Below the pieces are notes generated by a model, which was not told where the DNA came from, made no database searches, and worked only from the letters and a program-made list of their open reading frames with translations. From Seriola aureovittata (Eukaryota; Chordata; Actinopteri; Carangiformes; Carangidae), in the NCBI RefSeq assembly GCF_021018895.1, contig NC_079382.1:22032001-22096000 (forward strand): a stretch of DNA of 64,000 nt. Direction: 5' to 3'. Positions within the stretch are counted from its first letter, which is position 1, and every line of letters begins with the position of its first letter. The position numbers and the translations under genes were made by a program. This document shows, in pieces, positions 25,620-36,928 of the stretch.

Positions 25620-26480
25620 ACCGTCAAAGGGTAGTTCGTCTTCGGGGGAGCATGAATTTGGTCATTAAGTTTTATGGCAGTCTGTCAGATTATGAAACGT
25701 TGTGTGCTCAAAGTTAATATTTACACATTTGAATTCATCCTTCGAGGATCAAGAACAGTAAAAAGTCTGGCCGCTAGTCTTTGCAGAGACTGATGCATGG
25801 AGCATCAGTCTCATTGAAGCCAACCGATGTATCCTCTGGGGAGTATGATTGTGCTCAAAAGGCTTCATAGGAATCTGCTGTTAAGTTATGAGATCATAGC
25901 TGCTCATAGTTGATATTTTGGTGCTAGAGGAAAACTGATGAAGTGATGAAGAAAATCCTCTGGGGAGCAGGAATCAAAACGTATGTTAATCTGCCTATTA
26001 GATTTTAATACTATGCAATGTGAAAATGTGACGAAAATGGGAAGGGTTCATCCTCTCAGGAGCATGAATGTACTCAGTGGAAATTTACTAGAACTTGATA
26101 TTTCATGTTTACAGCTGGAAATTTTGGTCTGATAGCACCAGTGAAAAGATACTATAGACATTTAGATTCAACCCCTGGGGATTAGGAATATGCATAACAA
26201 CATTTCATGAGAATTTGCAAATAACTGTTTAAACATCTTTTGTTTGTTTTGTTTTTACTTATGAAATTCAGCCAGGGAAAGTTCTGAGGGTTCAAACTCT
26301 AGGGAAGATCAGGGGGGAATTCATCCTCTGGACACCATGAATACTGTAAACAAATTAAAACCTAGGCATCAATTTGAGATATCTTCTCATGGACTAAAGT
26401 GTTTGTTAAGTGGAAGGTTTGACCTGATGGTGGCACTAGAACAAACTGCTGAAATGTTCCTCTGGGGACCATGAGCATCC
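25620..26480. repeat. cluster of decayed dispersed repeats
   Basis: Several partial units repeat the motif TCCTCTGGGGAGCATGAAT and the phrase GATGGTGGCACTAGA at irregular spacing. The same family occurs at 11840 and 53715. Confidence 0.6.
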
Positions 26481-26576
26481 AAGTCATTGAAAATCACTCT
26501 GGACTAAAGTATGAGAAACCTCTTCTTCTGCAGCCACTCTGGACTCCGCCGTGTTGTGTGAGACGGTGACACTCAC

Positions 26577-26680
26577 CACATGAGGTATTGATGGCGTCCC
26601 GCAGCTCGGCGTACTTCCACTTGCTCAGCTCGTACTTCTTGGCGCCGGCAGCAGCCTTGGAGGCCTGAACCTGTGGACCT
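26577..26680 (-). CDS. myo6: myo6 exon: [21 protein letters not shown]
   Basis: A 104-nt exon encodes (R)[18 protein letters not shown], then [16 protein letters not shown] plus one base. [20 protein letters not shown] is the conserved start of the cargo-binding tail. The acceptor is gctgtgtcag|A and the donor TGTG|GTGAGT, phase 2 in and phase 1 out. The phase allows joining to LRR directly (both inserts skipped), to either insert exon, or to both in series. Confidence 0.96.
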
Positions 26681-29496
26681 CTGACACAGCAAAACAGACA
26701 AGAGGGACGCAGGAAGTCAGCATCAAGAGACCCACGGGAGGGAACTGATGGACGCCGGCAGCAGGGGAGAGGGCGGGGTTACTCACTTGGGTCAAAAAGG
26801 ATTTGCAAGTCATTTATTCAGTTGTAGAGAAGAACCAGGTGGGTGGAGTTTACCGAGAGTAGACGTACGGTGGAGTTTTTATTTGTGAAGATGTGTAATA
26901 ATAACTAACGTTGCACCAGCTCCCAGTTAAAGTCGTCACAGATGTTCCAATGTTTACTTCTAATTCTGCTCGACGACTCTGACCCTGACACAAACTACAC
27001 TTCAGCTTTCTGTTCAGAGGAAAGAGACGACAGACACAACAGCAGAGTCAAAGTCCTGTTACATTAACTTTGCTTTTATGGTTTGGAGTATTTTATTACA
27101 AAGGGCTTCTGGGGTTTTTCTAAGCGGAGATGAGTAAGATTAAAATACTGCACAGCCTCTGTGACTAAGACTTGTGGTGCAGCTGTTTTATCACTTACAC
27201 TCAAATATTCTCCAATACAGTGAAACGGCAGAACAGATGACAGGAAGCTCAAAGACTGAGGCCAACTCAAAGGATAACTCTTTCTGATCTGAGCGTCGTT
27301 CCCACCGAGTTAATGTCTGAGATCTGGAAACAGAGTAGAAGAAGAAGTCCGACAGATGAAGAGAAACAAGACGATCAGTCCGGTTAGAACAAACCAAAAG
27401 TTTATCCAGGTTATTAAACCTTATGTAGAGGTCGAACTGAAAGTGAGCACATCTGAAATGTTGGTATTAATCCCTCAGTGTAGAAGCAACAGTTTGAAGG
27501 TGGCGACAGTGAGCACAGAAGGTCGACACTGAAGCGATCCGCCTGATGGATGTTTACAATCTTCTCCTTCCAGATAAGTTCAACTAACCTGGAGGTTTTG
27601 TTTCTGGACCCGTTGTCGTAATGTTCTCGCTTAAAAAGATTAAACCACATCGTCCTCGCCAAAGACAAATTGCTATTTGGCGAAGACACTGTTTTCATAA
27701 CCGACAGAGCAAGAGGCCAGAGCGACGGAAACAAAACTCAAGGAGAGAGAAGTTTTCTTTTAAAATGTTTCGTTTGAAGAAGGTGAAACTCTCTGGTGTT
27801 TCATGGGAAACCAGAAGCGTTTTTGCAGAACATTATGATGTCACAGTGAAGTTGACCTTTGACCTTTTGGATATAAAATGTCATCACGTCATTTTATCCT
27901 TAAAGACATTTGATCTAATATTGCGTCACAATTGCGAGTTATGGCCCGAAAACGTGTTTTGTGAGGTCGCAGTGACCTTGAACTTTGACCTTTTCCCACC
28001 CAGATCTAATCAGTTCATCCTCGAGTCCAAGAGAATGTTTGTGCCAGATCTGAAGACGTTCCCTCAGGGTGCGAAAAACATAACCTCCGGATCTGACGGT
28101 CGCCGCCGCTGAGGCATGAAAACTAAAGACCAGAGAAAACTTCTTAAAGTCGTGTCACTGTGTTTCCAGATCTCAGCTTTTGACTTGGTAAAGAAACAAA
28201 ACAGGACGAGGCTGCAGCTGTGAATATTAGAGAAAACATCTGGACATGTGTGACGACCATCACTGTTACAGGGTAAAACAACAAGACTTGACTTCTCTGT
28301 GTTAAACAGCAGTTCAGACACTACCTGGATCATGCGTCACAGTAAACTCCGCCCACCTGTGAGTCATCAGAGCAACAGGAACAAGAATCACAGACATTAT
28401 CCGACAGGTTTGAGCAGCACTGGTTTGTTGCAGATGTTAGGGTGAGGAGAGTCGGGGGTGTGTTGAGATTAGCGTTAACTGTTAGAGGGAGAGAGAGAGA
28501 AGGTTTCTACAGTCGATCTACAGAGCGCTGGATCATTCAGACACATGCTGCTTCAGTCGCCAGGAAGTCAAAGAGCAGCGACCGCCGTGGACCGACAGCT
28601 CGCTCTGTTAAATTAAAAACGACATGTTGACAGTGTAAAGCGTGCGGCTCCTCTCCAGCTGTGGGCCGTGCTGTTGGCTCGCTGCTGACAGGCCTGATTA
28701 ATCCGCGACCGGGATTTGCCCCTTTTTAGCACACCGGGGAGCTGGAGGCGGGACCCTGCTGCCTCTCTAATCCTATCGGGTGGCTCTGCGTCTCACGATT
28801 AGCCGGAGCTGGCCTCGGACCCGTGTTCCCAGAAGCCACACGGTGGCTTTGGCGGCGAGCTAAACTAAGCCGAGCGCCGCAGTCACCTTCTGCTCCCGCT
28901 CTCTGTCGCAGTGTGTTTGTCGCGGCCTGAGCCAATTAGCCGCAGACGGACGAGCAGAGGGAGCAGGAGAGGCTGGCATCGCGTCAACTGACATCACTCC
29001 ACTCACTTAGCGTCCACGCTAAGAAGAAGCGGAAAATACCGTTTGGTAATCTGGTGAGAAAGTGCTCAGTCACTCTCTCAGGTGTCGTGTGAGTGTGACA
29101 TCAACACGACTGGGAACAAATGATCCGGTTTCACTTCGCCACCAAAGGAGACGCAAGATTTCTGATTAAATTACCTGATGAGCTCCAACAAGAACATGAC
29201 AAACAGTAAAACATTAAATCTTCCTTGTTGAAAATCACAGATTTGATCTTTAAATCATTAAAATCACAGACGGTTGGAAACAAAACCAAGAGGAGGATTT
29301 TAAATGTGATTGTGTTTTTGTGTTTTTGAGGGAATTAACCCTTTAATCAAGATCAAGATTCATCGATCAACCAAATCAACTGAACTCTTTCAGAGGATTT
29401 CTGCATCACATCCTTCTGTTTCTTATCAATAATTCTGTCAATCACGAGATCAAGCGATTGATTGTGTGGAGACGTTTACGAACGACTTCTACCCAC
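26681..29496 (-). other. myo6: myo6 intron (2.82 kb)
   Basis: It contains a dispersed repeat at about 27815-28080 and a GC-rich stretch at 28640-28980. No further exon found. Confidence 0.75.
27815..28080 (+). repeat. dispersed repeat (TGACCTTTGACCTTTTG type)
   Basis: A family common in fish genomes, seen by GTGAAGTTGACCTTTGACC, then ATCTAATCAGTTCATCCTCG and GAATGTTTGTGCCAGATCTG. It accounts for most of an open frame of 163 codons at 27621-28112, which is therefore not called a gene. Confidence 0.65.
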
Positions 29497-29535
29497 CGAG
29501 CCAGAAGTTCCGTCATTTCCTTCGCCATTTCTTCC
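29497..29535 (-). CDS. myo6: myo6 alternative large-insert microexon 2 (39 nt)
   Basis: A second symmetric 39-nt exon encodes EEMAKEMTELLA plus the first two bases of an Arg codon. This aligns with the amphipathic helix of the mammalian large insert (QMAKEMSEFLSR), which in mammals steers myosin VI to clathrin structures. The acceptor is gtcctttag|G and the donor CTCG|GTGGGT, phase 2 in and out. It joins to A-GGT-CCA of the next exon to give ARGP, matching the family's SRGP. A 460-nt CT-rich (transcript-sense) minisatellite starts 97 nt upstream of its acceptor. Confidence 0.88.
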
Positions 29536-29631
29536 CTAAAGGACGAGGCGCCGGCGCAAAGAAGAGAGTTACTGAAACGTTTTTATAATCATATCTACAA
29601 AACACTGAAATATTCAAAGCAGAAGGAAAAG

Positions 29632-30093
29632 AGATGAAAAGGAGAAAGAGATGAAGAGGAGAAAGAGAGGAAGAGGAGAAAGAGATGAAGAGGAGAAAAT
29701 GATGAAGAGGAGAAAGAGAGGAAGAGGAAAGAGATGAAAAGGAGAAAGAGATGGAGAGGAGAAAGAGAGAGGAAGAGGAGAAAGAGATGAAGAGGAGAAA
29801 GAGATAGAGAGGAGAAAGAGATGAAGAGGAGAAAGATGAAGAGGAAAAAGAGATGAAGAGGAGAAAGAGAGAGGAAGAGGAGAAAGAGATGGAGAGGAGA
29901 AAGAGATGTAGAGGAGAAAGAGGAAGAGGAGAAAGAGAGGAAGAGGAGAAAGATATGAAGAGGAGAAAGATATGAAGAGGAGGAAGAGAGGAAGAGGAGA
30001 AAGATATGAAGAGGAGAAAGAGATGGAGAGGAGAAAGAGAGGAAGAGGAGAAAGAGATGTAGAGGAGAAAGAGGAAGAGGAGAAAGAGAGGAA
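29632..30093. repeat. purine-rich minisatellite
   Basis: Irregular units of the form GAAGAGGAGAAAGAGATG, about 460 bp, almost all purine on the plus strand. In the pre-mRNA it is a CU-rich tract ending 97 nt upstream of microexon 2. Confidence 0.95.
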
Positions 30094-31792
30094 GAACTGT
30101 GTGAATGTGTGGCCTTTAGTTTCAGTGGGCTTGTTCTTCTTCTTTACTTCTCTTTACTTCTTCTTCTCTGTATTTACTGCTGTCTGTTGTGTTTAAGTGC
30201 TGCTTGTTGTTCTGAGACTCATCAGATGTGTGTTGGTACTAAAGTCAAAGAAAACTGGTTTTGTTCCTGAGGATGTTTGGTCGTGTTTTACTCTCAGTTT
30301 TCAGGAAGTGAAAACGCTGCGCTGACGTCTGCCAGAGAAGAAGAGGACTGTGGATGGAAGCAGCCGGAGCATGAAGAGCTGCCACGCTCCACTTTAACAT
30401 CCTCCCAGAGCGTAACAGTGTAATGTGGCCACTACAGCAGCTGAGTCATGACTGTCAGAGTGACTCTGTGTGTGGGTCGCTGCGGGCTGAGTGGGAGGCC
30501 GACGCCCACGAGCCGCAGCGAGCGTCAACGCCAGCGAGCGCGGAGGCCGCTGTAACGCTTCAAGGAAGCGCCCGTGACTCTTCAACATCTCGCTCGCTGA
30601 GTAAAAAACATCTGGTGCAGCTCATTTATGCAGCTTCTCTAAAATGTAGCGAGCCCCGTGAATCTGCGTCTAACACACACACACACACACACAGAGCTGA
30701 AGGTGTTTCGGTGTGAAGGAGGAAACCTACATGGTCAGGCCCTGGAGATTTGAGGATCCAGCAGCGCTGTAAACAGAGGATTATAGGATTATCAGACGGA
30801 GCGGCACTGCACAATATAACAAACCAATCAAGAGGAGGAGAGGTGATTCCTTCCCCCGGAGACTTAGTGAGAAGCGATTCACCCTCCAAACTCTGATCAG
30901 AGGACGAGGCAGAGTTTATCAAACTGCTGAAAAAGGAAAAACTAAGAAAATACTACAGCGCACAGGTGAGCGTGCACCTTTTCCATCATGGTCTGTGTTG
31001 GTCAAATGAAAAGTATCTGATGTAATATACATGTATAATTCACTTCTTTCCTTTCTAGTTTCTGTCTGTTTCTGTTTTACTTCTTCTACCAGCAGCAGAA
31101 CGAACACGATGTTTTACTGTTTGATGAAGTCGGTGAAAAGTTTCTCTCTGACAAACTAAACCACAGAAACAAGAGGAGAAGAGTCAGTTCATGTCAGTTA
31201 ATCAGCAGAATCAGCTGTTTTTAACGTCTATAAATGTTGTTGTCTCAGTAAATTTTCAACTGCTTTGTTTTTTTAATGTTATTTACTGAACATTTTGTTT
31301 TTAAGATTGTAACTTTTTGAGTGTTTGTAGTTTTACAGGGTTTTTCTTTCTCGTGTCTGTTGATCTCTGTGTCTCTGTGTCTCTGCACCTGCAGGATAAT
31401 TACAGATGTTCTGAGCTGAATCTACAGCTTGCTAACATTAGCCACCGTGAGCTACTGGTCAGAGCAGAGCAGGCGAGGCCGTAGCAGCAGAACGAGTGAA
31501 GTTATTGATTAAACTGTTCATTAGAAAGAGGAAGAGTGTGTGTTTATGTCTCTCTTCACAGACCGAACAACTGATGCAGGTCGAGTCTCGTGCCTTTAAA
31601 TTCTCCTTTTAAAGGTTCGTCACTTTGATGGAAGTGAGTCACGTGACGCGCTTCATTCTCAGAGGTTTGATAAACACAGGCCCAGATCACGTTTCCTCTT
31701 GTGACGATCAGGTTGGTGCAACAGCTAAAACTGGTGCTCATTACTTTTGAAAAATCTAGACAATAAAAGTCAGATTTCAAAATAAAAGTAAA

Positions 31793-31812
31793 ATAATAAT
31801 AATAATAATAAT
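31793..31812. repeat. (AAT)n microsatellite
   Basis: Six to seven AAT units. Confidence 0.9.
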
Positions 31813-31914
31813 AAAAGTGCTTTCTATTAAAATAGTGAGTCTGTTAGTTGATATCAGGATCCCGTAGTTACAGAACAGGATCTGTGCTCAGCTGGCAGAT
31901 TGTTACAGCATGCA

Positions 31915-31943
31915 GGGGGGGGCAAGGGGGGGGGGGGGGGGGG
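31915..31943. repeat. poly-G tract
   Basis: Eight Gs, CAA, then eighteen Gs on the plus strand, 71 nt below the donor of microexon 1. Confidence 0.92.
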
Positions 31944-32013
31944 TTACGGTTTGAAAGGTCAGAGGCAGGTGGGACTGGGGATTAAATTAAAGGGATAAAT
32001 CGCCGGGTCTTAC

Positions 32014-32052
32014 GCTGCTCTCTCTGGGGACGATGGAACTGAGGAGCCGTTG
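32014..32052 (-). CDS. myo6: myo6 alternative large-insert microexon 1 (39 nt)
   Basis: A 39-nt exon with a strong T/C-rich acceptor (ttcttcctcccag|C) and donor AGC|GTAAGA. It is phase 2 at both ends, so it can be included or skipped without shifting frame. It encodes (S)NGSSVPSSPERA, Ser/Pro-rich, at the position where mammalian myosin VI carries the alternatively spliced large insert, directly after LRR. The peptide itself is not conserved with the mammalian insert at a glance; the support is position, phase, length and splice sites. Confidence 0.75.
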
Positions 32053-32988
32053 CTGGGAGGAAGAAAAAAAAAAGAAGAGGAAGAAGAAGAAAACAAAGAA
32101 GAAGAAAAATGGTTAAACACTGGACGGACTGGAGATCGGTGGGTTTCTCCAGCTGAACGCGCTCAGAGCTTCCAGCCTGCGAGATGGACTCTCCGTTTAC
32201 AACATGTCAAAGTTTGAAACAGGAAATGTGAATGTGACAGACTGTGTGACCCATCAACGCTCTGCGAGTGACGCATCGCATCAGCTGACAAACTGAAGCC
32301 TGTCACACTGAAACATGACGGACAAACATCATGTGAGGCAGCGACACGGAGGATCATCCCCCCTGTGTTTTCATTACTGTGTGTGATCTATGTGAAAGTT
32401 CAGACTGAAGGTTTGTTTCCAAGCTGTTTCACTGTCTCACGTTCCAGGATCTAATCAATCACTTTGATGAAATATAATCAGATGAAACAGGAGTGAAGAG
32501 CTGGAGCTTTAATGACGATGTAATAAACCATCATTTCTGTTGGTCGGACTCTGTCTCTTCAAATAAAAGCTTTATATGCTCCAAAAAAATATCTTAAAAC
32601 AAAAAGATTGTGTCATTTTAACAGTTTTTAGAGATAAAACCAGAGAAAAGGGAAAAAAACATCATTTTGTGAAGCAGAAATCTCGTTTCTCGTCCTTTCA
32701 TGTTAATAATGTGTCTTTCCTGCAACCAAGCACTTTGTTTTTCTGGTTGGGCAGAAACAATTTCTCAGGACAGTAATTTTATTGGCTGATGGCTTTAAGC
32801 AAAGTTAATGGTGTTTCTTCTCTTTTTAAACTCATTCTGTGCTTCAGTGTCTCCAGACCGAGGTCGGTCTCTCCCCGTCTTCCTGCTCGTTACTGCATCC
32901 TCCGTGTTTCAGTTTCACAACGTGGACAAGAAAAGTGGAAACAAACAGAGAAGTGTTGTGGCACTAACAGGGTCAGGTGTGTCGTTAC
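32053..32988 (-). other. myo6: myo6 intron (0.94 kb)
   Basis: No exon or clear repeat seen. It ends in a T/C-rich acceptor tract at 32053-32090 (transcript sense). Confidence 0.8.
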
Positions 32989-33149
32989 CTGCGCAGCCCC
33001 GCGTCGATCTGCACCTCCTCCGGGATAAGCTCCGCCTCGCTCTGGGCGATCCTCAACGCCAGCTCCCTGTCCCTCCTCTCCTGCTCCAGGACGGTCTGAC
33101 GAGACGCCTCCTCCTCCCGCTCCGCCTGCAGCTGCAGCTCCATCTCCAT
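32989..33149 (-). CDS. myo6: myo6 exon: distal helix, [22 protein letters not shown]
   Basis: A 161-nt exon encodes [40 protein letters not shown], then [13 protein letters not shown] plus two bases. The [18 protein letters not shown] block is a strongly conserved myosin VI region holding a MyUb/MIU-type ubiquitin-interacting helix just before the alternatively spliced site. The acceptor is gcgcacgctcag|ATG, preceded by (TG)n, and the donor is CGCAG|GTAACG, phase 0 in and phase 2 out. Confidence 0.96.
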
Positions 33150-33476
33150 CTGAGCGTGCGCACACACACACACACACACACACACATTTACATTTAAAAT
33201 TCCTCCGTTGCTCACCTGGAGTGTCGGTGCTGCAGTGAACATATGTTCATGTGTTGGAGTCAGAGTGGTCGACCATCTGCAGCTTTAAAGCTGCCAGATC
33301 CAGTAAACTGTGGATTTAATGCTACATTCACTTGAGAGGCCTCAGTGTGGGAAATCAGAAACTTTTCATTTTCAAATACATTTGACGAGTTTGCCAGAAA
33401 CTGAAATCCACTGGAAACTTAAAGTCATTCAACCTTCAGTGAATTTCACCGGAAACAAAGACAACACACCTTCTCT

Positions 33477-33523
33477 CACACACACACACACACACACACC
33501 TTCTCTCACACACACACACTTCT

Positions 33524-33616
<93 letters not shown>
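33477..33616. repeat. compound (CA)n microsatellite
   Basis: Three CA blocks separated by CTTCTCT, the last over 90 nt. Confidence 0.95.
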
Positions 33617-33618
<2 letters not shown>

Positions 33619-34894
33619 CCCAGTAACTTGTTTGTATTCAGCAGACGCAGAAAACTCCTGATTGATGCTCTGGCATTAACACACAGACGCCCTTCAACCT
33701 TCCTACAAACAGAGCAGGTCAGGAGGAAACTTCATCTGCTCCGTCCCGCTCATTAAAGAAAGGACGAGGGGCAGCGAGCGGAGGGGGAGGGGCTAAAGTG
33801 GATGATTAATGCTCCTGTTTCCACCTTTCCTCAGGAGACGGCTTTCATAAGTCAAACGGCTCCTTGACCGAGTCAGGAAGGACAGAAGTGACGGTGTTTC
33901 ATTCATTAGCTTCAGTTTGTTTTAGATTCAGTTAATAATGTTTGTTAAACCACGACGTGATTTTCTTTAATGATTTTTTCCCTTCTCTTACAAGAATCCA
34001 TTTAGAATAGAAAATATAATAGAATAATACATTTAATAAAAATATATTATGATAAAAAAATCAAAATAACAAAAGACCAAAAATATAAACATGATTATTG
34101 TCCTTTTGCTATATTGTTATTATATGTATTTTTATGTATAATATAATATAATATAGTAATTTTACAAATTACATATAATTCACTTTAGAAGTAGCAACGA
34201 TTTTGTTGCAAAGACAAATTTTATATATTTGAAAAATGCTACATGAGACATACGTTTATATTTTTCATTAGTTAGTTTATTCTTTTTTAAAGTATTACTT
34301 AATTTTAATATTGTGATATTAAAACGTATTTATTCTTCACATCAAGAGGAAAAACTGGTGAGCTCCTTGTAATTTATTAAGCAGCTGCTCGCAGTTTACT
34401 CTCTGTTTCAGGCTTCGTTTCATCTGATCATGGCTGTGTCTTTACTGGAAATTCCAGGGATAAGTTGAGATTTCTTTGAGCTGCTACTTTCTGATGGATC
34501 ATTGTGATTGTGTTCAGGTGTTTTTCATCAGCTCAGGAACGATTTCCTTGACTGTAAATAAAACAAACACGGAGGTTTCAGCCCCCGCTGAGCGTCTGAT
34601 CACAGATCAGTCAGTGAGTCATACAGGCTACAGTCTCACAGGGCGACTGCAGCCTGAGATCTGCAGGTAAACAGAATCTGCAAATCACGTTTTTAAAGCA
34701 GCTTTCTGGACTCATGGATCCGGACAATCGACATGTCACTTCCAAACGCTCGACATCATATGAGCCCCGCTCCACTCTGCAGAGAGACATGAATATTTAG
34801 AGAGTGAACGTGCTGAGAAGACCAACAGCTCTGAGCTGATGGAAGCGCAGGGGATTGATTTGTGGGTAACCCAGCCCGGGGCTCCGGGCCCCGG

Positions 34895-34910
34895 GCCTGG
34901 GGCCCCAGGC
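34895..34910. repeat. GC palindrome, 16 bp
   Basis: GCCTGGGGCCCCAGGC is a perfect palindrome inside a roughly 45-bp stretch of almost pure G+C. Confidence 0.85.
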
Positions 34911-36770
34911 TTTGATCTGTTCGGCCTCCGATCGCTACTAAAAATCTGCTCTTGATCCGGGCCCGGGTCGATGCTCCGGGGGAACCAGAGGAACCAGCCG
35001 CAGCAGAAACAGCTGAGCCGGACGGAGACGCGCCGGATGAAACGTAAGAACTACGTGACCCGTAAAAACCTGCTTCGCCAACACGAAGAAGAAACGTAAA
35101 GTGGCCTGAATCTGTGTGTACGTGTAGATTTCCACACACAAGCCTCAAGCACTTTGCATCATGACGCATGTGAAGACACAACCACGAAGCCAAGAGCGAG
35201 CACCAGCACAGCTGTGTGTGTGTCCCTTCAGAGATGTACGGAAGCCCTGAGGGGCAAGTGAATTGTTTTTTGGGTTTTTTTGCCAGGGCCATTTTTGGGG
35301 TAAAAAATTTTTTTTTTTTTTATTCCCAGAAAAAAAAATTCACTTTCCTCTCAGACGTTGTTTTTACAGATAAAAAATAAAATAAAATAAATTTTTAAAA
35401 AATATAAAATTTAAAAAAATATATTTTTCTGTTTTCCTCTCAGGACTGTTTTTAAAGATGAAAAAACAAATAAACAAACAAACAAAAAAAAAAAACGTTA
35501 AAAATTTTCCTGGCAAAGGTTGCATGTTGATTTGTGTTGAAATAATCTCGTCACATTGGCTGATTACTTTACTTCCTTTAAGAAAATAAAAGTCCTGAGT
35601 CTTGATTATAGATGTCTGCTTTAACCTGCAGTTCCCTGGAAACTATGAAGTCATCAACACAGGAAATGTCTTCACTCTGAAGGAGTCACACTTAAACGGG
35701 TCCTCACAAAGACAGCAGTGAGCAGACTCTCACAGACACACAGTGACAGAGCGAGCCATTACACAGTGTGATGGAGAGAGATAAAGTGCGGCCATGTTGC
35801 TGCCAGAACAGATAGAAAATAGATTAGAGAAAAGCAGAGCTGCGCAGGAGGGATTTCAGGGCTTCGACTCGCTAGTCCCGCAAAGACAGATCTGCGAGGA
35901 CGAGGACACAAACGCAGGGACACACATCACCCACAGTCCCAACGCTGAGGCTTTAAAGTCTGTGTTTAAACTGCAGGAACCTTCAGCTCATGAATCTGAC
36001 GTGTAAAGGTTCAACTCTTCTTAAAAGTTTTGTGTTGCAGAGAAACGATCACATGTTCCAGCAGGAACCAAACTCTTTCCTTCAGCTTCGCTCGTTTTAT
36101 TATTTTCCTTCATTTAGACTGAATTACTGATGTTGTCTGCGGCAGTTTTCAGTTCAGGTGCTTGTTTCAAATTGTGTCGAGTCAGAAAACGATGACGGCA
36201 GAACATTTCATGACGCCGTGGAATCACTGATTAGAAAAACTCCTCTTAAAGCAAATAGAGCTGAAGTCTTATCAAACCTTCTCTTATCACACTTAATATT
36301 TACATACTATTATATTTTATGTTCTTAATTTAAACTGCTTTTCCTCCAGACTGCAGTTCCACTACTGCGACTTCTGCCGACTCTACGTCTGGACGAGGAC
36401 GCCAGTTTTCTTTCTGATAAAGTTTCGCTGTCTGGTACAAAACTCACTCATTTGTCATTTCAAATAAATAAGATTGATCAAACTTTTCGAGCTGTGAAGC
36501 TGCTCTTTAAGGTTTAGAGAAATATGGTGTCCGTGGTTTCAAACTGTCGGCCTCCTTCACACAGACGATTTCTTTCCCCCCGAAACTCCAATTTAACTTT
36601 GCAAACAGCAGCAACCGAACTCCTGCTTCTTGTTAAAATCACTTACACACAACAACATTTTCAAGCTTTGAATAAACCGGTCTGTATTTCTCAGCTCGTT
36701 GTTGTTTGGCACCTTTGTGCTGAACTCAGTGGTTTAAACCGTCTCCAAACATCAGAGGCCAGCAGAGGGC

Positions 36771-36824
36771 TGCTGTCTGCTGGACGCCTGCTGTCTGCTG
36801 GACGCCTGCTGTCTGCTGGACGCC
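36771..36824. repeat. 18-bp triplicate
   Basis: Three perfect copies of TGCTGTCTGCTGGACGCC just inside the intron following the exon at 36850-36928. Confidence 0.95.
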
Positions 36825-36849
36825 TGCAGCAACACACCACAACACCCAC

Positions 36850-36928
36850 CTGAATCCTCCTCTCCTCCTCCTCCCGCCTCTTCCTCTCCTCCTCTTCCTG
36901 CTTCCTCTTCAGCTCCATCTCGGATTTC
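36850..36928 (-). CDS. myo6: myo6 exon: single alpha helix
   Basis: A 79-nt exon encodes (L)KSEMELKRKQEEEERKRREE, then EERRIQ, continuing the ER/K helix of the medial tail. The acceptor is ctcccatcag|G and the donor CAG|GTGGGT, phase 2 in and phase 0 out. Three tandem copies of an 18-bp unit lie 25 nt past the donor, in the intron. Confidence 0.95.

Larger units (their letters stand above)
29536..32013 (-). other. myo6: myo6 intron between the two insert exons (2.48 kb)
   Basis: It contains a purine minisatellite, short CA and AAT runs and a G tract. A third insert exon could lie here, since the mammalian insert is longer; none was found. Confidence 0.7.
33150..36849 (-). other. myo6: myo6 intron (3.7 kb)
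   Basis: It contains CA runs at 33160-33184 and 33477-33616, an AT-rich block (about 33950-34340), a GC palindrome near 34895, long A and T homopolymers at 35269-35510, and an 18-bp triplicate at 36771-36824. No exon seen. Confidence 0.8.

Noticed and set aside
27621..28112. Plus-strand frame of 163 codons
   Set aside because: Its latter half coincides with a dispersed repeat family and the first half has no recognisable protein.
33310..33756. Plus-strand frame of 148 codons with a long His-Thr repeat
   Set aside because: It is a CA microsatellite read in frame, inside a myo6 intron on the opposite strand.
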